A DNA stretch of 12,478 nucleotides, taken from assembly GCA_945485605.1 (NCBI GenBank), contig CALYSG010000042.1, positions 1 through 12,478 of the forward strand, in the 5' to 3' direction. Below, one piece after another: positions 1 through 7,309 of the stretch. Origin of the DNA: an uncultured Clostridia bacterium (GTDB lineage Bacteria > Bacillota > Clostridia > Oscillospirales > CAG-272). The position numbers were made by a program, and so were the translations under genes. Position 1 is the first letter of the stretch; each line of letters begins with the position of its first letter. Under the pieces are notes generated by a model. The model worked only from the letters and a program-made list of their open reading frames with translations, made no database searches and was not told the origin of the DNA.

Positions 1-1496
1 GGATAGACAAGGCTGTGACCGAGGGCGGTAAGGCTCTCCTTATCCCTCGGCATTCTGACGGGGGATGACGTCCTCGTCTCAGCTCCCGTAAGTATCGCAT
101 CGGGTGAATCAAAGCCCTTTATCCGTCTGCCGAAGCTATGCAGTCCGAGCTTTAGCTCTTCTGTAATAAAATCAGGGAAGATAGCGGAAAGCTCCGTGAC
201 CCTGTATTTCCCTCCCCCCATATAGGTAGGCATTATTCGAGTCGGCGAATGTATCGCCTTTCCCGAGAGGAAATCGCCGACAGTCTCGACCGGAGCGCAA
301 AAATCGCCGCCTCCGGCTTTGAATGCCGCTTTTTCAATATTTCTTATAAATCCGACAGCACCCTCGACGGTGTTTCCGAAATCTTCACGTCCGACGCTGA
401 CTGCGATCGCCGAATTGGAGTTTACACCGTCGCGACGTGAAAAGCTCATACCGTTTACGACGAGGCCGTCTTTTTCGGTAGCCGCGGCAACTATCTCTCC
501 GCCGGGACACATACAGAAGGTGTATACTCCCCTTCCCGAGGTATCCGAAAGGTTGTACTCAGCCGCGCCGAGCCGCGGATCCCCCGCAAGGTCGCCGTAT
601 AACGCTCTGTCAATATCAGTGCGAAGGTGCTCTATCCTCACCCCGACCGAAAAGGGCTTCGGCTCAAAAACAAAACCGCTCTTCATCAGCGAGGTCCTCG
701 TGTCGTTCGCACTGTGCCCCGTCGCAAGTACACAACATCCGCAGGCTATGTCGCCCTTTGAGGTATGAGCGACAAGACTACCGTCAGCCTTTTCTTCAAG
801 CGAATCGAGCCGACAACCGAGTATCACACTCCCGCCGTTTTCGCGGATCCTTTCAAGGATCCTATCAACAACATTTCTCAGAACATCAGTCCCGACGTGA
901 GGCTTTGCCCTTGTCAGAATGCTTTCCGGCGCTCCCGCCTCGTAAAATTTCCGAAGTACAAAGCCGCAAAGCGGATCGTTTATTCTCGTTGTCAGCTTCC
1001 CGTCCGAGAAGGTCCCTGCACCACCTGCACCGTACTGAATATTCGTCTCGACGTCAAGCTTGCCGTCAGTGCAAAATCTTTCGTAAGCGGCAACCCTCTC
1101 TGCGGTGTTTCCCCCTCGCTCAATAAGGATCGGTGAATATCCCGATTCGGCAAGAGTCAACGCACAGAACATTCCTGCGGGACCGCTGCCGACAACGAGA
1201 GGATTACCGTAAAGCTGCTCACTCCCCGGCAGAAAATGCAGATCGGCTTCCTCGATCCTCCCGAACCCCGCGCGGGCGGCGGCATCGGGCGAGATAAGTC
1301 CGTCTTCCCCCTCGGCAAGCACGGAGCATACGAAGCGTATATCGCCGCGCCGTCTGGCATCGACCGCTTTTTTAAATATCTTTAAGTCAAAGGCGGACGC
1401 GTCTGTCACGCGTCCGAGACTTTCTTTAGCCTCGGCGATCAAATCGCCTTCTGCAGCGGTATATGGCAGGCTTATTCCGTTTCTCAGTAATTTCAT
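1..1496 (-). CDS. FAD-dependent oxidoreductase, COG2509 type (3' end cut by window edge)
   Basis: An uninterrupted frame runs from ATG at 1496 to the left edge (498 complete codons, no stop). Residues 1-95 form an N-terminal domain. A Rossmann dinucleotide-binding motif GSGPAG follows at 103-108, with an acidic residue at the end of the second strand (LIERG, about 124-128). The stretch YGAGGAGTFSDGKL (155-168) is typical of the uncharacterised FAD-dependent dehydrogenase family COG2509. Those proteins are usually about 530 residues, so only a short C-terminus should be missing. The substrate is unknown; the family is inferred to be a cytoplasmic flavoprotein. The ATG directly follows the TAA of the YbbR gene, so the two are almost certainly co-transcribed and probably translationally coupled. 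In many Clostridia a flavoprotein of this type sits between ybbR and glmM, but glmM is outside the window. Family is confident, function is not. Confidence 0.88.
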   Translation of the reverse strand, partial: MKLLRNGISLPYTAAEGDLIAEAKESLGRVTDASAFDLKIFKKAVDARRRGDIRFVCSVLAEGEDGLISPDAAARAGFGRIEEADLHFLPGSEQLYGNPLVVGSGPAGMFCALTLAESGYSPILIERGGNTAERVAAYERFCTDGKLDVETNIQYGAGGAGTFSDGKLTTRINDPLCGFVLRKFYEAGAPESILTRAKPHVGTDVLRNVVDRILERIRENGGSVILGCRLDSLEEKADGSLVAHTSKGDIACGCCVLATGHSANDTRTSLMKSGFVFEPKPFSVGVRIEHLRTDIDRALYGDLAGDPRLGAAEYNLSDTSGRGVYTFCMCPGGEIVAAATEKDGLVVNGMSFSRRDGVNSNSAIAVSVGREDFGNTVEGAVGFIRNIEKAAFKAGGGDFCAPVETVGDFLSGKAIHSPTRIMPTYMGGGKYRVTELSAIFPDFITEELKLGLHSFGRRIKGFDSPDAILTGAETRTSSPVRMPRDKESLTALGHSLVY

Positions 1497-2618
1497 TTAA
1501 TTGCCCTGCTCGGTCGGATTCTCTCCGCTCTCACGGGTGACGGTAATGATTATCATTCTATCCTTCGGAGTAATGAGAGTCAGCGCCTCCGGGAGCGTAA
1601 GATCGCCGACAGTCAGCTCTGTGCGATCGGATGCTTCCCCGATGTTTCCGAGATCATATGCTATCGACTGATTCTCGGTAAAAAACGCCGTATCACCGCT
1701 GAGCGATATCAAGACCTCCGTTCCGTCATCGGCAAAGACAGCACGGACGGTATATTTGACTCCGGGCACTCCGTCCGAATATCTGACTGAAAGGGGCAAC
1801 TGACGTTCGGAGCAAAGTATCTGAATATAAATATTTACCTCGGAAGGCTCAATGCTCACGTACTGCTCGGCGGCGTCCCTTTTCTCACCGTCAGCCGAGA
1901 TCAGCTCAAAGGTCTTGCACCTGGTCTCAAAGCTCGTCTGATAACCGTTGAGCTTCACCTGTGCCGTGACACCCTCAACGGTGTTGACTACCTGCTCCGG
2001 GCCTTTGACGGTAACCTTGCTTATAACGGAACCGTCCTTGTCCTTCGCGGTTATTTCGCCTATCCGAAGTCCGGATGGCACACCGCCCTCGTATTCGCAT
2101 TTAAGCTCGACCTCTTTTGTAACTATCCTGTCTATATGTACGGTCGGGGTCGACACATAGGTAGGCGAGATCGACTTTACCGAAACATCGCTTCCGGGAA
2201 GGTCGCATTTAAACCTGAATGCATAGTCATCCGCACCGTCGATGCTGTCGGTGTCAAGCCTTACGGTATACTGGCTGTCCTCGTATTTGGCCAGCGCCGC
2301 TTGAGTACCCGTAACGGTCAGCTTAACTATAATCTGCGAATAGTCGAGCTTAGCATCACCGTATATAATGCTGAAGCCCTTTGACTCTATTTCGCGGTTT
2401 GCGTTAACTGTAACGTAAATATCCTTTTCCGCAAGGGTCTGATTCACATTCGTCGCATAGAGCCAGATCACAACTGCGGCGAGAAGGCAAAGCACAAGAG
2501 CGACGATATCCACACCGCTGAGGGAATACGGGGTCTTGCCCTTTCCCGCGGGGTTCGCGGAGGCAAGTCCTTCGTGCTTGCTCACGTGCTCTGTACCCGT
2601 ATTTTTCTCTTTATTCAT
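1497..2618 (-). CDS. cdaR: YbbR-domain protein, regulator of CdaA
   Basis: This 373-residue protein has a short polar N-terminus, one membrane helix (about 36-56, ending IWLYATNVNQT) and a large extracytoplasmic part. That part is made of beta-rich YbbR repeats with the recurring pattern of a VTV strand, a loop and a 'VKGPEQVV'-like turn. CdaR/YbbR proteins bind the membrane diadenylate cyclase CdaA and modulate c-di-AMP synthesis. I place the start at ATG 2618 rather than at the in-frame ATG 2648, because GGAGGAG lies 7 bases upstream of 2618 and the longer form adds only a basic run (KKRRRRR). The chosen start overlaps the end of cdaA by 8 bases, indicating translational coupling. The stop abuts the ATG of the next flavoprotein gene. 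Assignment rests on both sequence pattern and the conserved cdaA-ybbR order. Confidence 0.92.
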   Translation of the reverse strand: MNKEKNTGTEHVSKHEGLASANPAGKGKTPYSLSGVDIVALVLCLLAAVVIWLYATNVNQTLAEKDIYVTVNANREIESKGFSIIYGDAKLDYSQIIVKLTVTGTQAALAKYEDSQYTVRLDTDSIDGADDYAFRFKCDLPGSDVSVKSISPTYVSTPTVHIDRIVTKEVELKCEYEGGVPSGLRIGEITAKDKDGSVISKVTVKGPEQVVNTVEGVTAQVKLNGYQTSFETRCKTFELISADGEKRDAAEQYVSIEPSEVNIYIQILCSERQLPLSVRYSDGVPGVKYTVRAVFADDGTEVLISLSGDTAFFTENQSIAYDLGNIGEASDRTELTVGDLTLPEALTLITPKDRMIIITVTRESGENPTEQGN

Positions 2619-3450
2619 CACGCTTCTCCTCCTTCTCCTCTTTTTCATGCCTCTGAGGTCTTCCGACGGTCGGCACCATCAGGTTGAAAAGCGTCTTTCT
2701 GAGTGTTTCGCGATCATATCCGCGAGTGATCTTTCCGTCAATGGCAAGTGAAACATTTCCGGTCTCCTCGGAGACTACGATTACGGGAGCATCGCTGACC
2801 TCGCTGACGCCGAGAGCGGCGCGGTGCCGCGTACCGAGCTCGTTGTCAAGTCCCTCCTGCTCGGATATACGGAGAAAACACCCTGCGGCGTAAACTCTCA
2901 TATCCCTAATAATAACTGCGCCGTCGTGAAGCGGTGCATTTTTGAAGAATATGTTTTTCAGCAGCTCAGCCGATATCTGTGCATTGATCGTCACGCCCGT
3001 GTCGATGTATTCTCCGAGCTTCGTCTTTCTCTCAATGACGATAAGCGCTCCGACCTTTGCGCGCGACATATCGAAGACCGCACTGCATATGCTGTCCACA
3101 TCGTGACTCAGATCGCTCATATACTGACGGCGTTCGCCCGTCGTAATGTCCTTGATCTTTGATATAAGGGGATTGTTTCCGACCTTTTCAAGAGCTGCAC
3201 GAAGCTCGGGCTGAAAAACTATCAGAACCGCAATTATACCGACCTGATAGAAATTCTGGAGCACGAAGCCTATCGCCTTCATATTCAGCACGGTGCTGAG
3301 CACGAGAACAAGGACCGTCAGAAGCAGTCCGAGTGCGAGCTTCCCTGCTCTTCGGTTGCGAATGAAACGGTAAACGCAAAAGAGCAGAAACGCAAGTATG
3401 AGTATATCGATTACATCGATTATTCCTATTTGAGACAATGGTTCTAACAC
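2611..3450 (-). CDS. cdaA: Membrane diadenylate cyclase CdaA
   Basis: CdaA condenses two ATP into c-di-AMP, a second messenger for potassium/osmotic and cell-wall homeostasis. The 279 residues (counted from GTG 3450) show three membrane helices (about 11-29, 38-55, 65-80), the conserved FQPELR linker (79-84), and a DAC domain. The catalytic motifs are intact: DGA at 176-178 (within LHDGAVII) and RHR at 208-210 (GTRHRAA). The C-terminal tail is highly charged. The start is uncertain. GTG 3450 has no visible Shine-Dalgarno sequence, and the frame upstream to a TAG at 3517-3519 continues with residues resembling the N-terminus of clostridial CdaA (IGEYFKAIPGFFTSF) but contains no ATG, GTG or TTG. 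The promoter lies at 3536-3564. The gene heads the cdaA-cdaR-flavoprotein operon. Confidence 0.93.
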   Translation of the reverse strand: MLEPLSQIGIIDVIDILILAFLLFCVYRFIRNRRAGKLALGLLLTVLVLVLSTVLNMKAIGFVLQNFYQVGIIAVLIVFQPELRAALEKVGNNPLISKIKDITTGERRQYMSDLSHDVDSICSAVFDMSRAKVGALIVIERKTKLGEYIDTGVTINAQISAELLKNIFFKNAPLHDGAVIIRDMRVYAAGCFLRISEQEGLDNELGTRHRAALGVSEVSDAPVIVVSEETGNVSLAIDGKITRGYDRETLRKTLFNLMVPTVGRPQRHEKEEKEEKRDE

Positions 3451-3535
3451 AAATGACGTGAAGAAACCGGGTATAGCTTTGAAGTATTCGCCGATATTCG
3501 TATAAAGCCCCCCATCCTACTTTTACAGTTATTTT

Positions 3536-3564
3536 ATTATAACACATAATAGGATAAATTTCAA
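3536..3564 (-). promoter_or_regulatory. Sigma-A promoter of cdaA operon
   Basis: On the minus strand, TTGAAA (3564-3559), a 17-base spacer and a perfect TATAAT (3541-3536) preceded by TG one base upstream (extended -10). Predicted transcription start is near 3529, giving a leader of only about 14 bases to the ATG at 3515 and about 80 bases to the GTG at 3450. Confidence 0.85.
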
Positions 3565-3647
3565 ATGGTATTTGCAATTATTTTTTCACGCATTGCGAAA
3601 AAACACCAAAAAACTTCCCAATCGAGTGATTTTCAGCGTCGAAAAGC

Positions 3648-3673
3648 AAAACCTGCCTCCTAAGGCAGGTTTT
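3648..3673. terminator. Bidirectional rho-independent terminator
   Basis: A perfect 10-bp stem AAAACCTGCC/GGCAGGTTTT with a 6-base loop. On the minus strand it follows the kinase gene stop by a few bases and is followed by TTTTGCTTTT, so it ends the ACT-UPF0210-kinase operon. It separates that operon from the cdaA promoter. Nothing else is evident between it and the promoter (3565-3647). Confidence 0.88.
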
Positions 3674-3679
3674 AAGCTC

Positions 3680-4555
3680 TTATTCCTTCAGAGCTATCGC
3701 AAGGGCACCGAAGACCGGGTCCTTTTCGGCGAGTCTGAAGCTCACCGGGATAGCCTCTGACCGGCAGACCCTTTTAAGAGTTTCAACACAGGACGGATTG
3801 TTGATAAGTATCCCTCCGGCGAGCACAGCTTCAAATTCGTGACCGCAAAAGAGGTACGACGCAGCATTCAGATATTCGGCAAGACAGCTCATATTGCGCT
3901 CGATTATCTCGCCCGCCGCCATATCACCCTCAATGTCCGCGGCGATCACACAGGGCGCAAATGAAGCTATATAAGGCTTTCCGCCGTCGTAAATATCTGT
4001 TAGAGCCTCGGGAATAGACTTGCCGATCTTCTCATATATGAAATCGGTTATCATGGTATCTGTCCTTCTTCCGTCGTAAGCGGCAAAAACAGCTTCAAGC
4101 CCGTCTCTCCCGATGTTGTAGCCCGAGCCTCCGCCGTCGATCAGCCAGCCCCATCCTCCGATACGGTGGAGCTCGCCCGCCTTTCTCGCAAAGCAAACAC
4201 ACCCCGTTCCGCATATTAGGCAGCAACCGTCACCCCCCGGCAACTCGGCGGCAATAGTCAGAGCGACATCGTTCACTATCTTCACACGGCTCATGGGAAA
4301 CGACGACGCAAGCCCTTCCTCGAGCTCTTTTCGGTGGTTCCCCGCCCCGGCGACTCCGGCACAGATAACATCGGGGGTCACACCTTCGGCGAGCTTTGAA
4401 ACAAGCCCCGTAAGCCTCATAACCGATGTCTCGACACCTACATCGTTCGGGTTTGTCGCTCCGACAGATAGCTCGGAAAGTATCTTATTATTCTCATCGG
4501 CAAGGATCCCATGCGTCTTGGTCCCCCCGCCGTCTATCGCAACATAGTATTTCAT
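3680..4555 (-). CDS. BadF/BadG/BcrA/BcrD-family ATPase, N-acetylglucosamine kinase-like
   Basis: A 291-residue actin-fold (ASKHA) kinase. Visible motifs are phosphate-1 DGGGTKT (8-14), NDVAL with a candidate catalytic Asp at 96, phosphate-2 GTGC (116-119), and the glycine-rich GGWGWLIDGGGSGYNIGR (133-150) typical of NAGK-like members. Size and lack of any iron-sulfur cysteine motif argue for a sugar kinase rather than a dehydratase activator. N-acetylglucosamine or a related amino sugar is a likely substrate by homology, but the sequence does not prove it. I chose ATG 4555 over the upstream in-frame start at 4630 because the core begins immediately (MKYYVAIDGGG) and it lies one base after the stop of the preceding gene, implying translational coupling; no strong Shine-Dalgarno sequence is visible. 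Last gene of the ACT-UPF0210-kinase operon, before the terminator at 3648-3673. Confidence 0.85.
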   Translation of the reverse strand: MKYYVAIDGGGTKTHGILADENNKILSELSVGATNPNDVGVETSVMRLTGLVSKLAEGVTPDVICAGVAGAGNHRKELEEGLASSFPMSRVKIVNDVALTIAAELPGGDGCCLICGTGCVCFARKAGELHRIGGWGWLIDGGGSGYNIGRDGLEAVFAAYDGRRTDTMITDFIYEKIGKSIPEALTDIYDGGKPYIASFAPCVIAADIEGDMAAGEIIERNMSCLAEYLNAASYLFCGHEFEAVLAGGILINNPSCVETLKRVCRSEAIPVSFRLAEKDPVFGALAIALKE

Positions 4556-4556
4556 A

Positions 4557-5915
4557 TCAGTTCTTAAGCGAGTGGATAGGCGCGGGAATACGTCCGCCGC
4601 GCGAAATAAAGCGTACGGGTGAAGCTTCACATACCGGCATGACCGGTGCGCTTCCGAGAAGTCCGCCGAAGCTGACCGTGTCGCCGACCTTCTTGCCGTA
4701 AGCCGGAATTACTCTCACCGCAGTGGTCTTGGTGTTAGCTACGCCTATCGAGATCTCGTCGGCGATCATTCCGCATATGACATTTTCGTCGGTGTCCCCC
4801 GGAATGACGATCATATCGAGTCCGACCGAGCATACAGCCGTCATAGCCTCGAGCTTTTCGAGAGTGAGCACGCCGGAGGTTGCCGCGGATATCATGCCCT
4901 CGTCCTCCGAAACCGGGATAAAGGCGCCCGAAAGCCCTCCTACGTGCCCCGAAGCCATTACCCCACCCTTCTTTACGGCGTCGTTCAGCATTGCGAGCGC
5001 AGCAGTCGTGCCGTAGCCTCCGCAGGTCCCGACTCCCATATTTTCAAGTATCCTTGCCACAGAATCGCCTATTGCGGGCGTCGGCGCGAGAGAGAGGTCA
5101 ACTATTCCGAATGGCACACCGAGTCTTCTTGCCGCCTCGGTCGCAACGAGCTGACCGACACGCGTTATCTTGAATGCGGTCTTCTTTATAACTTCGGCAA
5201 GCTCGGAAAGGTTGCAGTCCCCCGCGCGTTTTATCGCCGAGGCTACGGCTCCGGGACCCGAAACGCCGACATTTATGGCGCAGTCGGGCTCTCCAACGCC
5301 GCAGAAAGCCCCCGCCATAAAGGGATTGTCCTCCGGAACGTTGGCAAAGACTACCAGCTTTGCGCAGGCGAGCGAGTTATTATCGCGCGTAAGGTATGCC
5401 GCGCGTTTGATAACACCGCCCATCATTCTGACGGCATCCATATTTATCCCCGCCTTCGTCGTCGCCACATTGACAGAAGAGCAAACGAGGTCAGTTTCGG
5501 TAAGCGCCTGCGGGATAGAGAGGATAAGGTTCCGCTCAGCACCGGTCATTCCCTTGTGTACGAGAGCCGAGTACCCCCCGATGAAATTAACGCCGACCGC
5601 ATTTGCGGCTCGGTCAAGCGTCTTGGCAAGCCTCACGAAGCCATCTCCGTCAAGACAGCCTCCGATGAGAGACACGGGTGTGACCGAGACTCTTTTGTTG
5701 ACGATCGGGATACCGTAGTCCTTTGAGATCGCCTCTCCCGTCGATACGAGTTTTTCGGCATAGCGCGTGATCTTGTCATATACCTTATCGCATAGCCGCT
5801 TTTCGTCATCACTGACGCAGTCAAGAAGAGAAATACCCATAGTGACCGTTCTGATATCGAGGTTTTCCTCACGTATCATCGCGATCGTTTCAAAAATATC
5901 AGCAGTATTTATCAT
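4557..5915 (-). CDS. UPF0210 (DUF711, 'PFL family') protein
   Basis: A 452-residue cytoplasmic protein matching the UPF0210/DUF711 family in full length. The N-terminus (MINTADIFETIAMIREENLDI, here in part) is followed by family-typical glycine-rich stretches GGYSALVHKGMT, GVSGPGAVASAI and GGYGTTAALAML. The family is named for a structural likeness to pyruvate formate-lyase, but its reaction is not established and I see no glycyl-radical motif. It is conserved next to the small ACT-domain protein UPF0237, as here (15 bases downstream of it). A GAGG lies about 15 bases upstream of ATG 5915, so initiation probably depends partly on coupling to the ACT gene. It is followed directly by a NAGK-like kinase, with a gap of one base. 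Family is certain; function unknown. Confidence 0.92.
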   Translation of the reverse strand: MINTADIFETIAMIREENLDIRTVTMGISLLDCVSDDEKRLCDKVYDKITRYAEKLVSTGEAISKDYGIPIVNKRVSVTPVSLIGGCLDGDGFVRLAKTLDRAANAVGVNFIGGYSALVHKGMTGAERNLILSIPQALTETDLVCSSVNVATTKAGINMDAVRMMGGVIKRAAYLTRDNNSLACAKLVVFANVPEDNPFMAGAFCGVGEPDCAINVGVSGPGAVASAIKRAGDCNLSELAEVIKKTAFKITRVGQLVATEAARRLGVPFGIVDLSLAPTPAIGDSVARILENMGVGTCGGYGTTAALAMLNDAVKKGGVMASGHVGGLSGAFIPVSEDEGMISAATSGVLTLEKLEAMTAVCSVGLDMIVIPGDTDENVICGMIADEISIGVANTKTTAVRVIPAYGKKVGDTVSFGGLLGSAPVMPVCEASPVRFISRGGRIPAPIHSLKN

Positions 5916-5930
5916 GATCTAAGACAAGCC

Positions 5931-6200
5931 TCACACATGGTGCATAGTGTTGAAAATATCCTCATGAACTGTCGAAACGATGAGCCCGTGATCTTTTCCG
6001 TAGGCCTCGAGTCTGTCGGCAAAGTCCGAAAAGCTACCCTTCAGCGAGTCGATCCCGACTATCATTATCATAGCAAAGTATCCGCTGCTGCCGCTCTGTG
6101 TTATGTCAACCACATTCGCTCCTGCAAACGCACAGAGCGTGCTTACTCCGGCACTTATTCCGACGCTGTCGCGCCCGGTAACCGTGATTACAGCCTTCAT
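5931..6200 (-). CDS. UPF0237 ACT-domain protein
   Basis: An 89-residue single ACT-domain protein. It opens with MKAVITVTGRDSVGI, the usual first strand and ligand loop, has SGYFAMIMIV in the middle strand, and ends HEDIFNTMHHV, the hallmark C-terminus of UPF0237 proteins. ACT domains bind small metabolites, usually amino acids; the ligand here is unknown. It is full length. ATG 6200 has GGAGG with a 5-base spacer (GGAGGTATAAATG). It is first in a three-gene operon with UPF0210 and a NAGK-like kinase, transcribed from the promoter at 6236-6264, divergent from a DtxR-type regulator. The conserved pairing with UPF0210 suggests it senses something for that protein, which is inference. Confidence 0.93.
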   Translation of the reverse strand: MKAVITVTGRDSVGISAGVSTLCAFAGANVVDITQSGSSGYFAMIMIVGIDSLKGSFSDFADRLEAYGKDHGLIVSTVHEDIFNTMHHV

Positions 6201-6235
6201 TTATACCTCCGTGGGAAAAAAACTATATTATATAT

Positions 6236-6264
6236 ATTTTATCACACGAAATGCTCTTTTGCAA
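6236..6264 (-). promoter_or_regulatory. Sigma-A promoter of ACT-UPF0210-kinase operon
   Basis: On the minus strand TTGCAA (6264-6259), a 17-base spacer, then TAAAAT (6241-6236) with TG one base upstream. The -35 element overlaps a 14-base palindrome CTCTT-TTGC-AAGAG (6254-6267) that could be an operator. A second AT-rich TATAAT follows a few bases downstream, without its own -35. Confidence 0.75.
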
Positions 6265-6286
6265 GAGAAAAGTATCTTACGCCGCC

Positions 6287-6315
6287 TTGATTTATTGCGC
6301 GTAATATGATATACT
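6287..6315 (+). promoter_or_regulatory. Sigma-A promoter of the metalloregulator gene
   Basis: TTGATT (6287-6292), a 17-base spacer, TATACT (6310-6315) with an extended -10 TG. Predicted start is near 6322, about 30 bases before the ATG at 6351. The -35 lies 22 bases from the -35 of the divergent ACT operon, so one bound regulator could affect both. Confidence 0.75.
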
Positions 6316-6350
6316 GAATAAAATATTGAGAGAAGCAGGGGATGATTTTC

Positions 6351-6725
6351 ATGAAACAAACCGAATCGACCGAAATGTATCTTGAAAATATACTCGTACT
6401 GTCACAGAAAACCGGCAGCGTAAGGGCTATCGACATCGCGCGCTATTCGGGATATTCAAAACCGAGCGTAAGCCGCGCCATGGGCATACTCAGGGAGGGT
6501 GGCTTCATACGCATCGACACCTTCGGCATAATAACTCTCACAGAAACGGGTTACGCCGTCGCGTCAAAAATCCTCGAGCGCCACCGTGTGCTGACCGAGA
6601 TGCTGAAGAGCTTCGGCATCAGCGACGAAACCGCAGCCGAGGACGCCTGCCGTATTGAGCACGTAATAAGCGACGAGACCTTCGGTTGCATAAAAAACAG
6701 TTTCCCCGAAAACGGAAAAAAATAA
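6351..6725 (+). CDS. DtxR/MntR-family metal-dependent transcriptional regulator
   Basis: A 124-residue cytoplasmic repressor with a winged helix-turn-helix (about 10-66; recognition region SKPSVSRAMGIL) and a dimerisation/metal-binding domain, without the C-terminal SH3 domain of full DtxR. The metal-ligand pattern is that of DtxR/IdeR: Met9 (in TEMYLE), Cys100, Glu103, His104 (in DACRIEHVISDE) and His78. MntR has Asp in place of the Met. This suggests iron rather than manganese sensing, as inference. ATG 6351 is chosen over 6342 because AGGGG is 9 bases upstream of 6351 and abuts 6342. It is the only plus-strand gene and is divergent from the ACT operon, so it may regulate itself, that operon, or distant metal transporters. 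A terminator overlaps its stop codon. Confidence 0.88.
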   Translation: MKQTESTEMYLENILVLSQKTGSVRAIDIARYSGYSKPSVSRAMGILREGGFIRIDTFGIITLTETGYAVASKILERHRVLTEMLKSFGISDETAAEDACRIEHVISDETFGCIKNSFPENGKK

Positions 6726-6759
6726 GGAGCTGAAGAACTCAGCCCCTTATTTTGGTTTT
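6721..6759. terminator. Bidirectional rho-independent terminator
   Basis: A 13-bp stem with one A-C mismatch (AATAAGGAGCTGA/TCAGCCCCTTATT), a 5-base loop, then TTGGTTTT on the plus strand. On the minus strand the 3' arm runs straight into a T7 tract. It ends the metalloregulator gene (whose TAA lies in the stem) and, from the other side, the DUF308 gene. Confidence 0.88.
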
Positions 6760-6763
6760 GAGA

Positions 6764-7240
6764 TCAGAATATTTTCTTTCCGAGCAGTCCGAAAATACCG
6801 TCGACAATGAGCAGAACGCCCACAATAATGAAGAACCAGTCAAACACAAGCCATTTTGCAACGGCAAGTAACACACCTGCCAAGATAGTCAATGCCGCAT
6901 AAACTATCGGAAGCGTGTTTTTCTTCACTTTAAGAGCTTCAATAAGATCGACAACACCCTTGACCGCGACAAGAACGCCGAGGACAGTGATAGCAATATC
7001 AACGATAGCCCAACCGCAAACAATGATCAATATACCGGCAACAAGTCCGATAACGCCGTATAAGGTCTTACCCTTTACGATGCCGAGAACGCCGAAAACG
7101 ATAAGGAGCACTCCGGCAACGGTCATTGCCCAGCTTATAACTTCTCCCTTGAATACAGCCAGAAGAAGGCCGAGAACGATATAAATGACCGACGTAAGAA
7201 ATGTTACATCCTTGAAGGACTTAAGTTTATTGTTCGCCAT
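6764..7240 (-). CDS. DUF308-like small multi-spanning membrane protein
   Basis: A 158-residue, very hydrophobic protein with about six membrane helices in three hairpin-like repeats of the pattern 'aGvLLIvfGvlgivkGk'. The repeats sit near 15-57, 62-104 and 112-154, each joined by a short basic turn (VKGK, KVKKN, LGKKIF). This is the DUF308/HdeD-like architecture; E. coli HdeD is an acid-resistance membrane protein, but the role here is unknown. There is no signal peptide and no catalytic motif. GGAGG lies 11 bases before ATG 7240. It follows rplA by 69 bases with a hairpin in between and no convincing promoter of its own, so it may be expressed by readthrough from the ribosomal-protein operon. 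The terminator at 6721-6759 follows. Confidence 0.78.
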   Translation of the reverse strand: MANNKLKSFKDVTFLTSVIYIVLGLLLAVFKGEVISWAMTVAGVLLIVFGVLGIVKGKTLYGVIGLVAGILIIVCGWAIVDIAITVLGVLVAVKGVVDLIEALKVKKNTLPIVYAALTILAGVLLAVAKWLVFDWFFIIVGVLLIVDGIFGLLGKKIF

Positions 7241-7264
7241 AATATATATTCCTCCGAAATAAGA

Positions 7265-7297
7265 CTCAGGAGCTTGACCGCAAGATCAGCCCCCGAG
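7265..7297 (-). terminator. Hairpin after rplA, probable partial terminator
   Basis: On the minus strand CTCGGGGGCT pairs with AGCTCCTGAG (two G-U wobbles), and the inner GATC/GGTC extends the stem around a TTGC loop with one bulged A. It is followed by TCTTATTT, a weak T tract. It could end or attenuate the rpmG-rplA operon while letting some transcription reach the DUF308 gene. Confidence 0.55.
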
Positions 7298-7309
7298 ATG
7301 TTTTTATTT

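Noticed and set aside
249..1136. Several plus-strand open frames at the left edge, and a short minus-strand one at 1157-1360
   Set aside because: The true gene is the minus-strand flavoprotein frame running off the edge, which has a GxGxxG FAD motif. These others are its shadows.
3188..3577. Minus-strand frame of 129 codons overlapping the start of cdaA
   Set aside because: It overlaps conserved CdaA coding sequence in another frame and has no family features.
4944..5726. Plus-strand open frame (260 codons)
   Set aside because: It lies wholly within the UPF0210 gene on the other strand, a well-supported family member. The frame is open because of codon bias.
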